Shown here: positions 43,782-51,115 of the stretch, piece by piece | How the letters are laid out: every line of letters begins with the position of its first letter | How positions within the stretch are numbered: the stretch's first letter is position 1 | Assembly: GCA_900315425.1 (NCBI GenBank) | Contig: OMZA01000012.1 | Coordinates: 1 to 51,115 of the forward strand | From: an uncultured Eubacteriales bacterium | GTDB lineage: Bacteria; Bacillota; Clostridia; Lachnospirales; Lachnospiraceae | DNA: 51,115 nt | Direction: 5' to 3' | Notes under the pieces: generated by a model | Database searches by the model: none | Told to the model about the DNA's origin: nothing | The model's input: only the letters and a program-made list of their open reading frames with translations | Translations under genes and position numbers: made by a program

Positions 43782-46700
43782 ATGAAAAAAAATAACGATG
43801 GGATCATAAATGGACTAAATACAGCATTTATAGATTATAGAATGGATTCGAATCTAGCACTTCGTCCAAGGTTTATTTCAAATAACCATGCGAAGGGTGT
43901 TAAGGTTCTATCTGAGTTGGAAAGCGAACTTAGCAAATGTGATGAGTTCGCTATTTCTGTTGCATTTATTACAAGAGGAGGAATCACACCACTTCTTCAA
44001 GTGCTTAAAAATCTTGAAAAAAAGGGAGTAAAAGGTCGAATACTTACTACTGATTATGAAAGTTTTACAGACCCTTATACCTTAGATAAGTTGGATAGTC
44101 TTTCAAATATAGAGCTTAGGATGTATATGGTAAAAAGTAATCAGGACGAAGAGATGTTTAATGGTGCAGAAGATCCTTCAGATACTAATCCGGAATCATT
44201 TGTACAGAGTTCAAATGATGGCTTTCATACAAAAGGATATATTTTTCGTCAGGAGGAAACATATAGAATAATCATTGGAAGTTCTAATCTTACCGGCAAG
44301 GCACTTACTGTAAATGCAGAGTGGAATACAAAAATTATTTCTACTAACAAAGGCGAAATGGTTATAGATATTCTTGGGGAATTTGAAGAATTATGGAATA
44401 GTTCTCAAACCAAGAAATATAAAGATATTGCGGAAACGTATAAGGAGAGATTCAACTATCTCAGGGAACTTAAAAAGAAAGAACGAGAGATAATTAAAAA
44501 ACAAAAGGAAATTGCCAGAGAAGATAAAGTAATTAATCTCGAAGCGTTTAAGTTAAAACCTAATAGTATGCAGTTGGAGTTTATAAACAATCTTCAAAAA
44601 CTTGTAAAATCTGGAGAAACCAGGGCATTATTGCTTAGTTCTACAGGAACAGGTAAGACCTATGCATCTGCTTTTGCATTGCGAGAAATCCTTCTTGATA
44701 AAAAAGGTGAATGGAAAAATATCTCGACTTCTTCAAAATGCAATGGTAGAGCACTTTTTCTAGTACACCGTGAACAAATTGCAAAGCAAGCTTTACGAAG
44801 TTATAGAAAAATATTTGGTAGAACAAAAAGTCTTGGACTTATTTCTGGAAACGTTTCCGAAAAGGATAAGATAGAGAATTTAAAAGCGGATATTGTATTT
44901 GCCACGATTCAGACTATGTCAAAACCAGAGTATTTTAAACAGTATGATGCTTTGGATTTCTCGGTGATTGTACTTGATGAAGCCCATCATACCGCAGGAG
45001 ATTCTTACCAGAGAATAATGGAGTATTTTAATCCTAATTTATGGATTGGTATGACAGCTAGTCCAGACAGAATGGATGGCTTTGATGTATATGAGCTTTT
45101 TGATCACAACATTGCTTGTGAAATAAGGCTTCAACAAGCTATGGAAAATAATCTTTTATGTCCGTTTCATTATTTTGGAATTACTGATATTGAGATTGAT
45201 GGATATACATCAAATGATGATGAAAATAACAAGGATGATATTAAGAAACTTCGGAGTTTCAATTATATGACCTCAGATGAGAGAGTTGATTATGTTATGA
45301 AGCAGGCGAAGTACTATGGATATAGCGGTGACAGGGTAAAGGGGTTAATATTTGTAAGTAGACGAGAAGTAGCCGCTGAACTGACAAGGAAGTTTAACGC
45401 GAGAGGTCTGAAAACGGCGGTGTTAACTGGAGAGGATTCACAGAGTTATAGAGAAGAATGTATTAATAAATTAACTGCGGAAACAACAAACGGAGATTAT
45501 CTTGATTATATTTTGACGGTTGATATTTTTAATGAAGGTGTTGATATACCGGAGATAAATCAGGTTATTATGCTTAGACCTACAGAATCACCGATTGTGT
45601 TTGTTCAGCAGTTAGGACGAGGTCTTCGTAAATATGACGACAAAGACTTTGTGGTTATATTGGATTTTATTGGGAATTATAAGAATAACTTTATGATTCC
45701 AATAGCTCTTTCAGGAGACAGAACATATAACAAAGACAACATTCGACGTTATGTGACAGAAGGTGAAAAAGTAATTCCCGGAATGTCCACAATACATTTT
45801 GATGAAATTGCAAGAAAGAGAATATATGAAGCTATTGATACAGCGAACTTTAGTGATATAAAATTACTTAAAGACAATTATCAAAGATTAAAGTTTAAAC
45901 TAGGACATATCCCAAGTCTGTTGGATTTTGACAGATATGGGGAAATGGATGTTTGTCGTATATTTGATAATGCATCTTTGGGATCTTATTATAAATTTCT
46001 TGTGAAATATGAAAAGGATTATAAGTGTCGTCTTTCAAAGGACGAAGAAAAAATAATTGAGTTTGTTTCAAAAAAACTCGCTAACGGAAAGAGAATTCAT
46101 GAGATAGAACTTTTAGATAAAATATTAACTTATCAAGACAAGTTAATTTCAGGATTTCGTAATTCTTTAAAAGAAAAATATGGTAAGAATTGTTCGGAAA
46201 AACAATTAAAAAGTGTCATAAATGTAATGACAAATGAGTTTCCATCAGGCTCAGGAAAGAAGACATATAAGAATTGTGTATTTATAGAAAAGGATTCTAG
46301 TGGAGATTACGAGATTAGTAAATCTTTCGGAGAAATGTTAGAGAACAAAGAATTTTATATGATTCTTAAAGAACTTTTGGAATTTGGAAAATACCGATAT
46401 TTAAGAGATTATGCCAAAACATATCAGGATACAGAACTTGTGCTATATCAGAAATATACATATGAGGATGCTTGTAGACTGCTAAATTGGGAACATAATG
46501 AGGTCCCACTTAATATTGGTGGTTACAAATATGATAAGGTGACAAAGACATTTCCAGTATTTATTAATTATGATAAAGCTGAAGATATACAGGATACAAT
46601 AAAATACGAAGATCATTTCACTTCTAGTAGTTCCTTAATTGCTATATCTAAACAGAGCAGAACTGTGGATTCGGAGGATGTACAGAATTTTCTTCATGCA

Positions 46701-46910
46701 AATGAAAGAGGAATATCTGTGGAATTATTTGTAAGAAAAAATAAGGACGATAAGATTTCTAAGGAGTTTTATTATCTTGGTAGAATGAAGGCCACAGGAA
46801 ATGTACATCAGTTTATTATGGCTAATACTGATAAAACAGCAGTTGAGATAGAATGGAAGTTAGATACGCCTGTAAGAGAAGATATTTACGAATACATAGT
46901 AAATGGATAA
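43782..46910 (+). CDS. PLD nuclease - superfamily 2 helicase - DUF3427 protein
   Basis: A 1042-aa multidomain protein. Residues ~20-220 are a phospholipase D-type nuclease domain with FHTKGYIF (HxK, ~148) and IIGSSNLTGKAL. A charged linker follows. The helicase core has LSSTGTGKTYASAF (Walker A, ~286), LDEAHHTAGDSYQ (DEAH, ~398), GMTASPDRMDGFD, and VQQLGRGLRKYDDKDFVVIL (motif VI, ~607). The C-terminal ~140 residues are DUF3427-like (YEDHFTSSSSLIAISKQSRT). Such helicases occur in defence islands and are thought to process foreign nucleic acid. The start is ATG 43782 behind TTGGAGG. A Nudix gene follows. Confidence 0.9.
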   Translation: MKKNNDGIINGLNTAFIDYRMDSNLALRPRFISNNHAKGVKVLSELESELSKCDEFAISVAFITRGGITPLLQVLKNLEKKGVKGRILTTDYESFTDPYTLDKLDSLSNIELRMYMVKSNQDEEMFNGAEDPSDTNPESFVQSSNDGFHTKGYIFRQEETYRIIIGSSNLTGKALTVNAEWNTKIISTNKGEMVIDILGEFEELWNSSQTKKYKDIAETYKERFNYLRELKKKEREIIKKQKEIAREDKVINLEAFKLKPNSMQLEFINNLQKLVKSGETRALLLSSTGTGKTYASAFALREILLDKKGEWKNISTSSKCNGRALFLVHREQIAKQALRSYRKIFGRTKSLGLISGNVSEKDKIENLKADIVFATIQTMSKPEYFKQYDALDFSVIVLDEAHHTAGDSYQRIMEYFNPNLWIGMTASPDRMDGFDVYELFDHNIACEIRLQQAMENNLLCPFHYFGITDIEIDGYTSNDDENNKDDIKKLRSFNYMTSDERVDYVMKQAKYYGYSGDRVKGLIFVSRREVAAELTRKFNARGLKTAVLTGEDSQSYREECINKLTAETTNGDYLDYILTVDIFNEGVDIPEINQVIMLRPTESPIVFVQQLGRGLRKYDDKDFVVILDFIGNYKNNFMIPIALSGDRTYNKDNIRRYVTEGEKVIPGMSTIHFDEIARKRIYEAIDTANFSDIKLLKDNYQRLKFKLGHIPSLLDFDRYGEMDVCRIFDNASLGSYYKFLVKYEKDYKCRLSKDEEKIIEFVSKKLANGKRIHEIELLDKILTYQDKLISGFRNSLKEKYGKNCSEKQLKSVINVMTNEFPSGSGKKTYKNCVFIEKDSSGDYEISKSFGEMLENKEFYMILKELLEFGKYRYLRDYAKTYQDTELVLYQKYTYEDACRLLNWEHNEVPLNIGGYKYDKVTKTFPVFINYDKAEDIQDTIKYEDHFTSSSSLIAISKQSRTVDSEDVQNFLHANERGISVELFVRKNKDDKISKEFYYLGRMKATGNVHQFIMANTDKTAVEIEWKLDTPVREDIYEYIVNG

Positions 46911-46942
46911 ATATACAAAAGAAAAGGTATAAAGTAAAAGAG

Positions 46943-47341
46943 ATGAAAACGGTTTTTGTTGTTGCTGCCGTTATTTTGGCAGAAAGAGATAATGAAAGAA
47001 TAGTATTTGCCACACAGCGTGGATACGGGGATTTAAAAGGTGGCTGGGAATTTCCTGGAGGAAAAGTTGAAAAGGGTGAGACACCGCAACAAGCACTTGA
47101 AAGGGAAATAATGGAAGAGCTTGATACGGAAATCTCTGTAGGAGATTTGATTGGAACTATAGAATATGACTATCCAACATTCCATTTATCCATGGGATGT
47201 TATGAGTGCAAGATTGTAAAAGGGGATCTGGTACTAAAAGAACACGAAGCGTCCAGGTGGTTAAGTAAGCAACAAATCGACGAGGTGGAGTGGTTGCCAG
47301 CAGACATAACTATAATTGAGAAAATTAGAAGGTTGTTATGA
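46943..47341 (+). CDS. MutT-type Nudix hydrolase
   Basis: A 132-aa Nudix protein resembling 8-oxo-dGTP/CTP pyrophosphohydrolases. The Nudix box is GGKVEKGETPQQALEREIME with ELD after it; GWEFPGG precedes it and EVEWLPADITIIEKI closes the fold. I chose ATG 46943; a longer frame from 46853 overlaps the helicase gene and lacks an RBS. It starts 32 bp after the helicase stop and is therefore probably co-transcribed with it. It could hydrolyse modified or alarmone nucleotides; substrate not determined. Confidence 0.88.
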   Translation: MKTVFVVAAVILAERDNERIVFATQRGYGDLKGGWEFPGGKVEKGETPQQALEREIMEELDTEISVGDLIGTIEYDYPTFHLSMGCYECKIVKGDLVLKEHEASRWLSKQQIDEVEWLPADITIIEKIRRLL

Positions 47342-47345
47342 GTCA

Positions 47346-47408
47346 GATGGACAAATGATTCCTGTGGAAGTTAAGGCAGTAGAGGAATTTGCCAAGTCCT
47401 ATATGTAA
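47346..47408 (+). pseudogene. Relic of a DUF4143-type ATPase C-terminus
   Basis: Twenty codons in one frame read DGQMIPVEVKAVEEFAKSYM and a stop. IPVEVKA resembles the nuclease-like tail of AAA+/DUF4143 proteins. No start and no upstream part are present, so it is a scar of a lost gene. Confidence 0.35.
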
Positions 47409-47437
47409 CATGAGATTTTTAAATTCCACATGCCACC

Positions 47438-48010
47438 CTATATTGCATACACAAGCATGCCCATACAGGCGGAGAAAATTATCATCATTATTGGTGATAA
47501 TTTTTTTTGCCATTTACGCTTTAGAATCTGGTCTATGATGAAGAGGATAACTAGGATTCCCAGGCCACGTATGTCAAGGTGCATAGATGTTGTTAGATTT
47601 TTGAAGCCTAGCACTGTGCCAAGGAACATGGTTATAGCAGCAGCGAAGATAAGGCCAACTACACAAGGTCTGACGCCACTTAAGAAGGCTTGGACGCCTT
47701 TGTATTTTAGGAAGCCATGAATCAGAGCTGCTATAAGAAGAATTATTATAAATGAAGGTGTAACTACTCCTAAGGTGGCAAAGAATGAGCCTAGGATGCC
47801 GGCTTGATTTGAGCCAATGAAAGTGGCAATGTTTACAGCAATAGGGCCTGGAGTGGATTCAGATACGGCAATTATGTTAAGGAGTTTCTCCTCAGTTAGC
47901 CAACCGTTTGAGATAACTTCTTCTCGAATGAGGGAAATCATACCGTAGCCGCCACCAAAGGAAACTGCACCTATTTTGAAAAATGTAAGAAATAATTTAA
48001 GATATATCAT
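47438..48010 (-). CDS. chrA: Chromate transporter family protein, second half
   Basis: A 190-aa membrane protein of about six helices. The first segment carries KIGAVSFGGGYGMISLIREE, then AVSESTPGPIAVNIATFIG, the signature of the CHR family. Short CHR proteins occur as pairs of homologous halves that together equal one long ChrA. It overlaps the upstream half by 4 bp (48007-48010), so the two are co-translated. The substrate may be chromate or another anion; only the family is clear. Confidence 0.9.
   Translation of the reverse strand: MIYLKLFLTFFKIGAVSFGGGYGMISLIREEVISNGWLTEEKLLNIIAVSESTPGPIAVNIATFIGSNQAGILGSFFATLGVVTPSFIIILLIAALIHGFLKYKGVQAFLSGVRPCVVGLIFAAAITMFLGTVLGFKNLTTSMHLDIRGLGILVILFIIDQILKRKWQKKLSPIMMIIFSACMGMLVYAI
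47475..47509 (+). terminator. Plus-strand terminator inside the 3' end of chrA
   Basis: AAAATTATCA-TCATTAT-TGGTGATAATTTTTTTT forms a stem with a T run on the plus strand. It can end the helicase-Nudix transcript although it lies within the convergent chrA coding sequence. Confidence 0.7.
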
Positions 48011-48582
48011 TTGTCAGCTTCCTTTCTATCCTTAAGATTATTGATGAAATAAGCAAAAATACCCACCATGCCGGCTATAAGAATGTAGTAAACGGTTGAA
48101 AATTTAATGGCAAATAATGTATTAAATACCATGGAAGCAATTACAATACAGATAATGGAGATGTTGAATGCTGTTTTTTTAATTCCCTTTAAAAGCTTGA
48201 TGCCAGCAGAAAAAATTAAATATATAACGCACACTTGGATTCCCTTAAAGGCATATGATACCAGAGTTAATGAAAGAAATGCGTCAAAGAAAAGGGAGAT
48301 TACATATATAATAAAAAAAGATGGAATGCATACGGCAATGGTTGCAGTTAAAGAGCCGGTTACACCGAGAATCTTGTAGCCAAGGTAAGTTGCTGAGTTT
48401 ATGGCAATGGGACCAGGGGTGGATTCTGCAATGGCAACCATATCAAGGAATTCATCCTTTTCAATCCATTTTTTTCTAGAGACAAATTCATTTTCCAAAA
48501 GGGCAATCATGGCGTAGCCACCACCGAAAGTGAAGAGTCCTATTTTAAGCATTGTTAAAAATAATGTCTGATATTTTTTCAT
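48007..48582 (-). CDS. chrA: Chromate transporter family protein, first half
   Basis: A 191-aa homologue of the neighbouring gene, with the same signature KIGLFTFGGGYAMIALLENE and AIAESTPGPIAINSATYLGY, and about six helices. As the upstream partner it should form a heterodimer with the second half. It is divergent from the peptide/radical SAM locus; 169 bp lie between, containing promoter-like sequences for both directions. Confidence 0.9.
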   Translation of the reverse strand: MKKYQTLFLTMLKIGLFTFGGGYAMIALLENEFVSRKKWIEKDEFLDMVAIAESTPGPIAINSATYLGYKILGVTGSLTATIAVCIPSFFIIYVISLFFDAFLSLTLVSYAFKGIQVCVIYLIFSAGIKLLKGIKKTAFNISIICIVIASMVFNTLFAIKFSTVYYILIAGMVGIFAYFINNLKDRKEADK

Positions 48583-48751
48583 GCAAGTTAATCTCTCATT
48601 CTTTTAAATACAAAATGCGTTTATATTTTCTACTTAAAAGGGTAGTTTGTCAATAAACTCATTGACGATGATGGAGGAACAATTTAGTATTTATATATAG
48701 ATATTTGGAGAAATCGAAACGTGGAAATATAGTGGTTAGGAGGAATGAGTT

Positions 48752-48991
48752 ATGTTTAGAAAAAAAAATGAGGATGAATTTAAATGTGTCTATGCAGGCC
48801 CGGAATATTATAAAAAAAGGAAAGATGTTGAAATGATTGACGTGTATGCAGGACCGGAGATGATGGAGGAAGAAGACGATTCAAAACAGGAGGCTGAAGA
48901 TTCTAAAGAAAAGGATTCTAAGGAGAAAACGGATTTTAACGAGACAAACGATCAGGAGTATCCAAAAAACTATCAGAGTCCTAGTGAATAG
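48752..48991 (+). CDS. Candidate RiPP precursor peptide with two VYAGPE motifs
   Basis: A 79-aa peptide starting 7 nt after GGAGGAATG. It contains FKCVYAGPEYYKKR and IDVYAGPEMMEEE: the hexapeptide VYAGPE appears at residues 13-18 and 31-36, exactly 18 residues apart. The rest (residues ~39-79) is very acidic and polar (Asp, Glu, Lys, Ser), presumably disordered. There is a single Cys (residue 12) beside the first motif. A radical SAM/SPASM enzyme follows after 20 bp. Repeated short motifs next to a peptide-modifying radical SAM enzyme are typical of ribosomally made, post-translationally modified peptides. I do not recognise a named family. Confidence 0.65.
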   Translation: MFRKKNEDEFKCVYAGPEYYKKRKDVEMIDVYAGPEMMEEEDDSKQEAEDSKEKDSKEKTDFNETNDQEYPKNYQSPSE

Positions 48992-49011
48992 CACTTTGTG
49001 GGAGGTGCGTT

Positions 49012-50019
49012 ATGACATATCAATTAAAGCACTGTGTGTGGGAGATAACTTTGGCCTGTTGCTTTTCTTGTAAATACTGTGGGTCTTCAGCGGATGGAAG
49101 GAAGCGGGAAAATGAACTATCCACTGAAGAATGTATTGAAGTGGCAAGGCAGTTAAAGGAATTAGGGTGCAGACGAGTGTCCATGATAGGTGGGGAAGTG
49201 TTCATGAGACAAGATTGGGACGTTATTGTAAATGCCCTTACTTCTAGAGGTATTAAGGTGTGTATCATAACCAATGGATTCTTATTTAAGGAAGAACACA
49301 TACAAAAGCTGAAGGATGTTGGGATTGAATCTGTGGCGGTTTCTTTGGATGGACCTAAAGAAGTTCATGACAAATACCGACAAAAGGGAAGCTATGACAG
49401 AGCTGTGAGGGCCATAAGATTGTTGTCGGAGAATAGCATTCCAGTGTCGGTGATTTCCACTCTTAATAAAGAAAATTCCAGTTATTTAGAAGAATTTATA
49501 AAAGAGGTTAGAGAGTTTGATATATTTGCCTGGCAGCTGCAGGCTTGTTCTCCTATGGGAAATGCAGCAAAGGCTGGGATAGAGTACGCCTTTGATTTTG
49601 GAGAGGTTATAAGATTCGTAGAAAAGTATATGAGAACTGTGCCCTTTGCCATGGGAATTGCCCATAACATCGGGTATTATACGGAAAATGAAAATATTAT
49701 AAGAGGCAATTTAAAGGGGATGGGTTTTAGAGGATGCAGCGCAGGGCTAGAGTCCATAGGGATAGACAGCATTGGGAATGTAAGAGGATGCGAGTCTATG
49801 TATGATGATATTTTTACAGAGGGAAATATCAGGGAGAAAAGTCTGGCGGAAATATGGTATGATGAAGATGCATTTTCGTACAATAGAAAATTTAAAAAAG
49901 AACTTTTATCTGGAAAATGTGCCAGCTGTGATAAGAATGGGTTTTGTGCCGGTGGGTGCAGATCCTATAATTATTTTGTCCATGGGAAGATTTATGAATC
50001 TCCGGCATGTGCCAGGTAA
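49012..50019 (+). CDS. Radical SAM/SPASM peptide-modifying enzyme
   Basis: A 335-aa enzyme. The SAM cluster motif is ITLACCFSCKYCGSS (CxxxCxxC, residues ~17-24). The barrel includes SMIGGEVFMRQDW (GGE) and VAVSLDGPKEVHD. The C-terminal SPASM domain has GCSAG, GNVRGCESMYDD, then CASCDKNGFCAGGCRSY (CxxCx5Cx3C) and a last Cys in SPACAR, enough for two auxiliary [4Fe-4S] clusters. SPASM proteins mature peptides or protein side chains. RBS GGGAGG; 20 bp after the YAGPE peptide and 20 bp before the transporter. No RiPP recognition element domain is evident. Confidence 0.9.
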   Translation: MTYQLKHCVWEITLACCFSCKYCGSSADGRKRENELSTEECIEVARQLKELGCRRVSMIGGEVFMRQDWDVIVNALTSRGIKVCIITNGFLFKEEHIQKLKDVGIESVAVSLDGPKEVHDKYRQKGSYDRAVRAIRLLSENSIPVSVISTLNKENSSYLEEFIKEVREFDIFAWQLQACSPMGNAAKAGIEYAFDFGEVIRFVEKYMRTVPFAMGIAHNIGYYTENENIIRGNLKGMGFRGCSAGLESIGIDSIGNVRGCESMYDDIFTEGNIREKSLAEIWYDEDAFSYNRKFKKELLSGKCASCDKNGFCAGGCRSYNYFVHGKIYESPACAR

Positions 50020-50039
50020 AAGACAGATAGGCTTTAAAA

Positions 50040-50942
50040 ATGAATGGAATAATAATGATTTTAGTGGCGATGTTTTGCTGCCTGCTATGGGGCTCGGCAT
50101 TTCCATGTATAAAAATTGGATACAAATTATTTGATATACCAGCAGGGGATATGTGGTCTCAGATATTATTTGCTGGAATAAGGTTTGCTATAGCCGGGGT
50201 TATGGTTATAACATTTTCCAGCATCGGCAGAAAGAAGTTTATTAAGCCGGCACAGCCAAAGAGAATAATTACATTGAGCTTGTCTCAGACAATAGTTCAA
50301 TACATGTTTTTCTATGTAGGACTGGCCCATACAACTGGGGTTAAGTCATCCATAATAACCGGCATCGGCACATTTCTAACTTTGTTGGTAGCTTGTCTTA
50401 TATTTAAGCAGGAAAAGCTAACGTCAACCAAAATAATTGGAAGTATGTTAGGATTTACAGGAATAGTTTTGGTAAATGTTACCGGGAATAATTTAGATAT
50501 GAATATGAGTCTTATGGGTGAAGGATTTGTATTGTTAGCGGCACTGTCATCGGCGTTTTCATCAGCATTTATAAAAGAATTCTCCAAGGATTCGGATGTG
50601 GTAATGCTTTGCGGATATCAGTTTTTCTGCGGTGGAATATGTATGGCAATAGTAGGAACTTTAGCAGGAGGAAAACTTGTTTATTCAGGGCCGGAGTGTA
50701 TTCTGCTTATATTGTATATGGGATTTATCTCAGCGGCGGCTTACACCTTGTGGAGTCTATTGCTTAAATACAACGACGTATCAAAGGTATCCACGTGTAA
50801 ATTCATGAATCCAATATTTGGAGTGCTATTATCATTTGTAATATTAAAAGAACATAATGCTCTGGGATGGCAGGTATTAGCAGCGCTGATATTGGTAACC
50901 TTGGGTATCTATATAGTAAATCAAAAAAAGGAGGATGCTTAA
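50040..50942 (+). CDS. EamA (DMT superfamily) transporter
   Basis: A 300-aa membrane protein with ten predicted helices in two EamA repeats: CLLWGSAFPCIKIGYKLFD in the first and ALSSAFSSAFIKEFSKDSD in the second, ending VLAALILVTLGIYIVNQKKE. DMT transporters export metabolites or amino acids. It starts 20 bp after the radical SAM gene with only a weak RBS (GATAGG), so it is probably in the same transcript. It may export a small product of the peptide pathway, or simply be a neighbour. Confidence 0.88.
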   Translation: MNGIIMILVAMFCCLLWGSAFPCIKIGYKLFDIPAGDMWSQILFAGIRFAIAGVMVITFSSIGRKKFIKPAQPKRIITLSLSQTIVQYMFFYVGLAHTTGVKSSIITGIGTFLTLLVACLIFKQEKLTSTKIIGSMLGFTGIVLVNVTGNNLDMNMSLMGEGFVLLAALSSAFSSAFIKEFSKDSDVVMLCGYQFFCGGICMAIVGTLAGGKLVYSGPECILLILYMGFISAAAYTLWSLLLKYNDVSKVSTCKFMNPIFGVLLSFVILKEHNALGWQVLAALILVTLGIYIVNQKKEDA

Positions 50943-51006
50943 GTAATTAAAAATGTTGACATTAGTGGTTAAATGTGTTTAAATGTGCTCATGGAGGATA
51001 TTATTT

Positions 51007-51115
51007 ATGAACACACCCAATATCACTAATTATAAACCAAAAGATTTTGCTGAACTATTAGGCGTTTCTGTGAAGACGTTGCAGCGTTGGGATAGAGAGG
51101 GAACTTTAAAAGCAA
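51007..51115 (+). mobile_element. tnpA: IS607-family element, 5' end of the MerR-type serine recombinase gene (partial)
   Basis: An ORF behind TGGAGG runs off the window. Its N-terminus includes NYKPKDFAELLGVSVKTLQR followed by WDREGTLKA, the MerR-like helix-turn-helix that opens IS607-family serine recombinases. The preceding 60 bp (TTGACATTAGTGGTTAAATG and following) with repeated TTAAATGTG motifs at about 50968-50988 may include the left end of the element. Confidence 0.8.

Noticed and set aside
47430-47720. 96-aa plus-strand frame opposite chrA
   Set aside because: The minus strand encodes a clear CHR-family protein; the plus-strand frame has no RBS or domain.

Overview
The window is low-GC DNA from a strictly anaerobic Firmicute, most likely a Lachnospiraceae member of the Butyrivibrio/Pseudobutyrivibrio/Eubacterium type. 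This rests on the AT-rich codon use, strong GGAGG ribosome binding sites, a T-box thrS leader, an Ech-type NiFe hydrogenase, a ferredoxin-dependent indolepyruvate oxidoreductase and a DUF5711/CvpA cluster. The genus cannot be fixed from sequence alone.

Layout. (1) 1-3100 is a graveyard of polymorphic-toxin cassettes: three toxin C-terminal pieces without N-terminal delivery modules (WHH nuclease; Hint plus HNH nuclease; an unidentified tail), each followed by a small immunity-like gene, with a ~230-bp repeat found twice. (2) 3268-3630 holds 73-bp tandem repeats just upstream of the pgi promoter. (3) 5178-15004 is a compact operon, echABCDEF-hypFCDE, encoding a membrane-bound, ferredoxin-linked, proton-translocating hydrogenase and part of its metallocentre assembly machinery; a sirtuin gene follows. 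(4) 15773-21749 holds envelope and housekeeping genes: a coiled-coil membrane protein, DUF5711 and CvpA proteins, a Ppx/GppA phosphatase, a nucleotidyltransferase and an FNT channel. (5) 21768-25715 has an ammonium transporter fused to a PII domain, shikimate kinase and the manganese exporter mntP; the first two have terminator-bearing leaders. (6) 25828-37837 is core metabolism: T-box-controlled thrS (TGS-less), an RsmJ-like methyltransferase, nudC, an acyl-CoA synthetase with iorA-iorB, a B12/radical-SAM protein, pyrC and a TrmH-family methyltransferase.

(7) 37838-47408 is an accessory island with defence character and much decay: an AbiEi antitoxin with a wrecked AbiEii toxin, an AraC fragment, an intact hipB-hipA pair with two perfect palindromic operators, orphan small ORFs, a P-loop kinase, a GNAT enzyme, an adenosine deaminase fragment, and a large PLD nuclease-helicase-DUF3427 protein followed by a MutT-type Nudix hydrolase. 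(8) 47438-48582 (minus strand) is a two-gene chromate-transporter pair. (9) 48752-50942 is a compact three-gene unit: a 79-aa peptide with two VYAGPE motifs, a radical SAM/SPASM enzyme and an EamA-type transporter. It looks like an undescribed RiPP-type biosynthetic locus and is the best candidate for a new system. (10) The right edge runs into the 5' end of an IS607-family recombinase gene.

Links between genes: the Ech hydrogenase and IorAB both use ferredoxin, which fits a fermentative anaerobe balancing reduced ferredoxin with H2 and with aromatic 2-oxoacid metabolism. The Amt-PII fusion is a nitrogen-uptake gene, while the FNT channel beside it has unknown substrate. No rRNA, tRNA or CRISPR array was seen.
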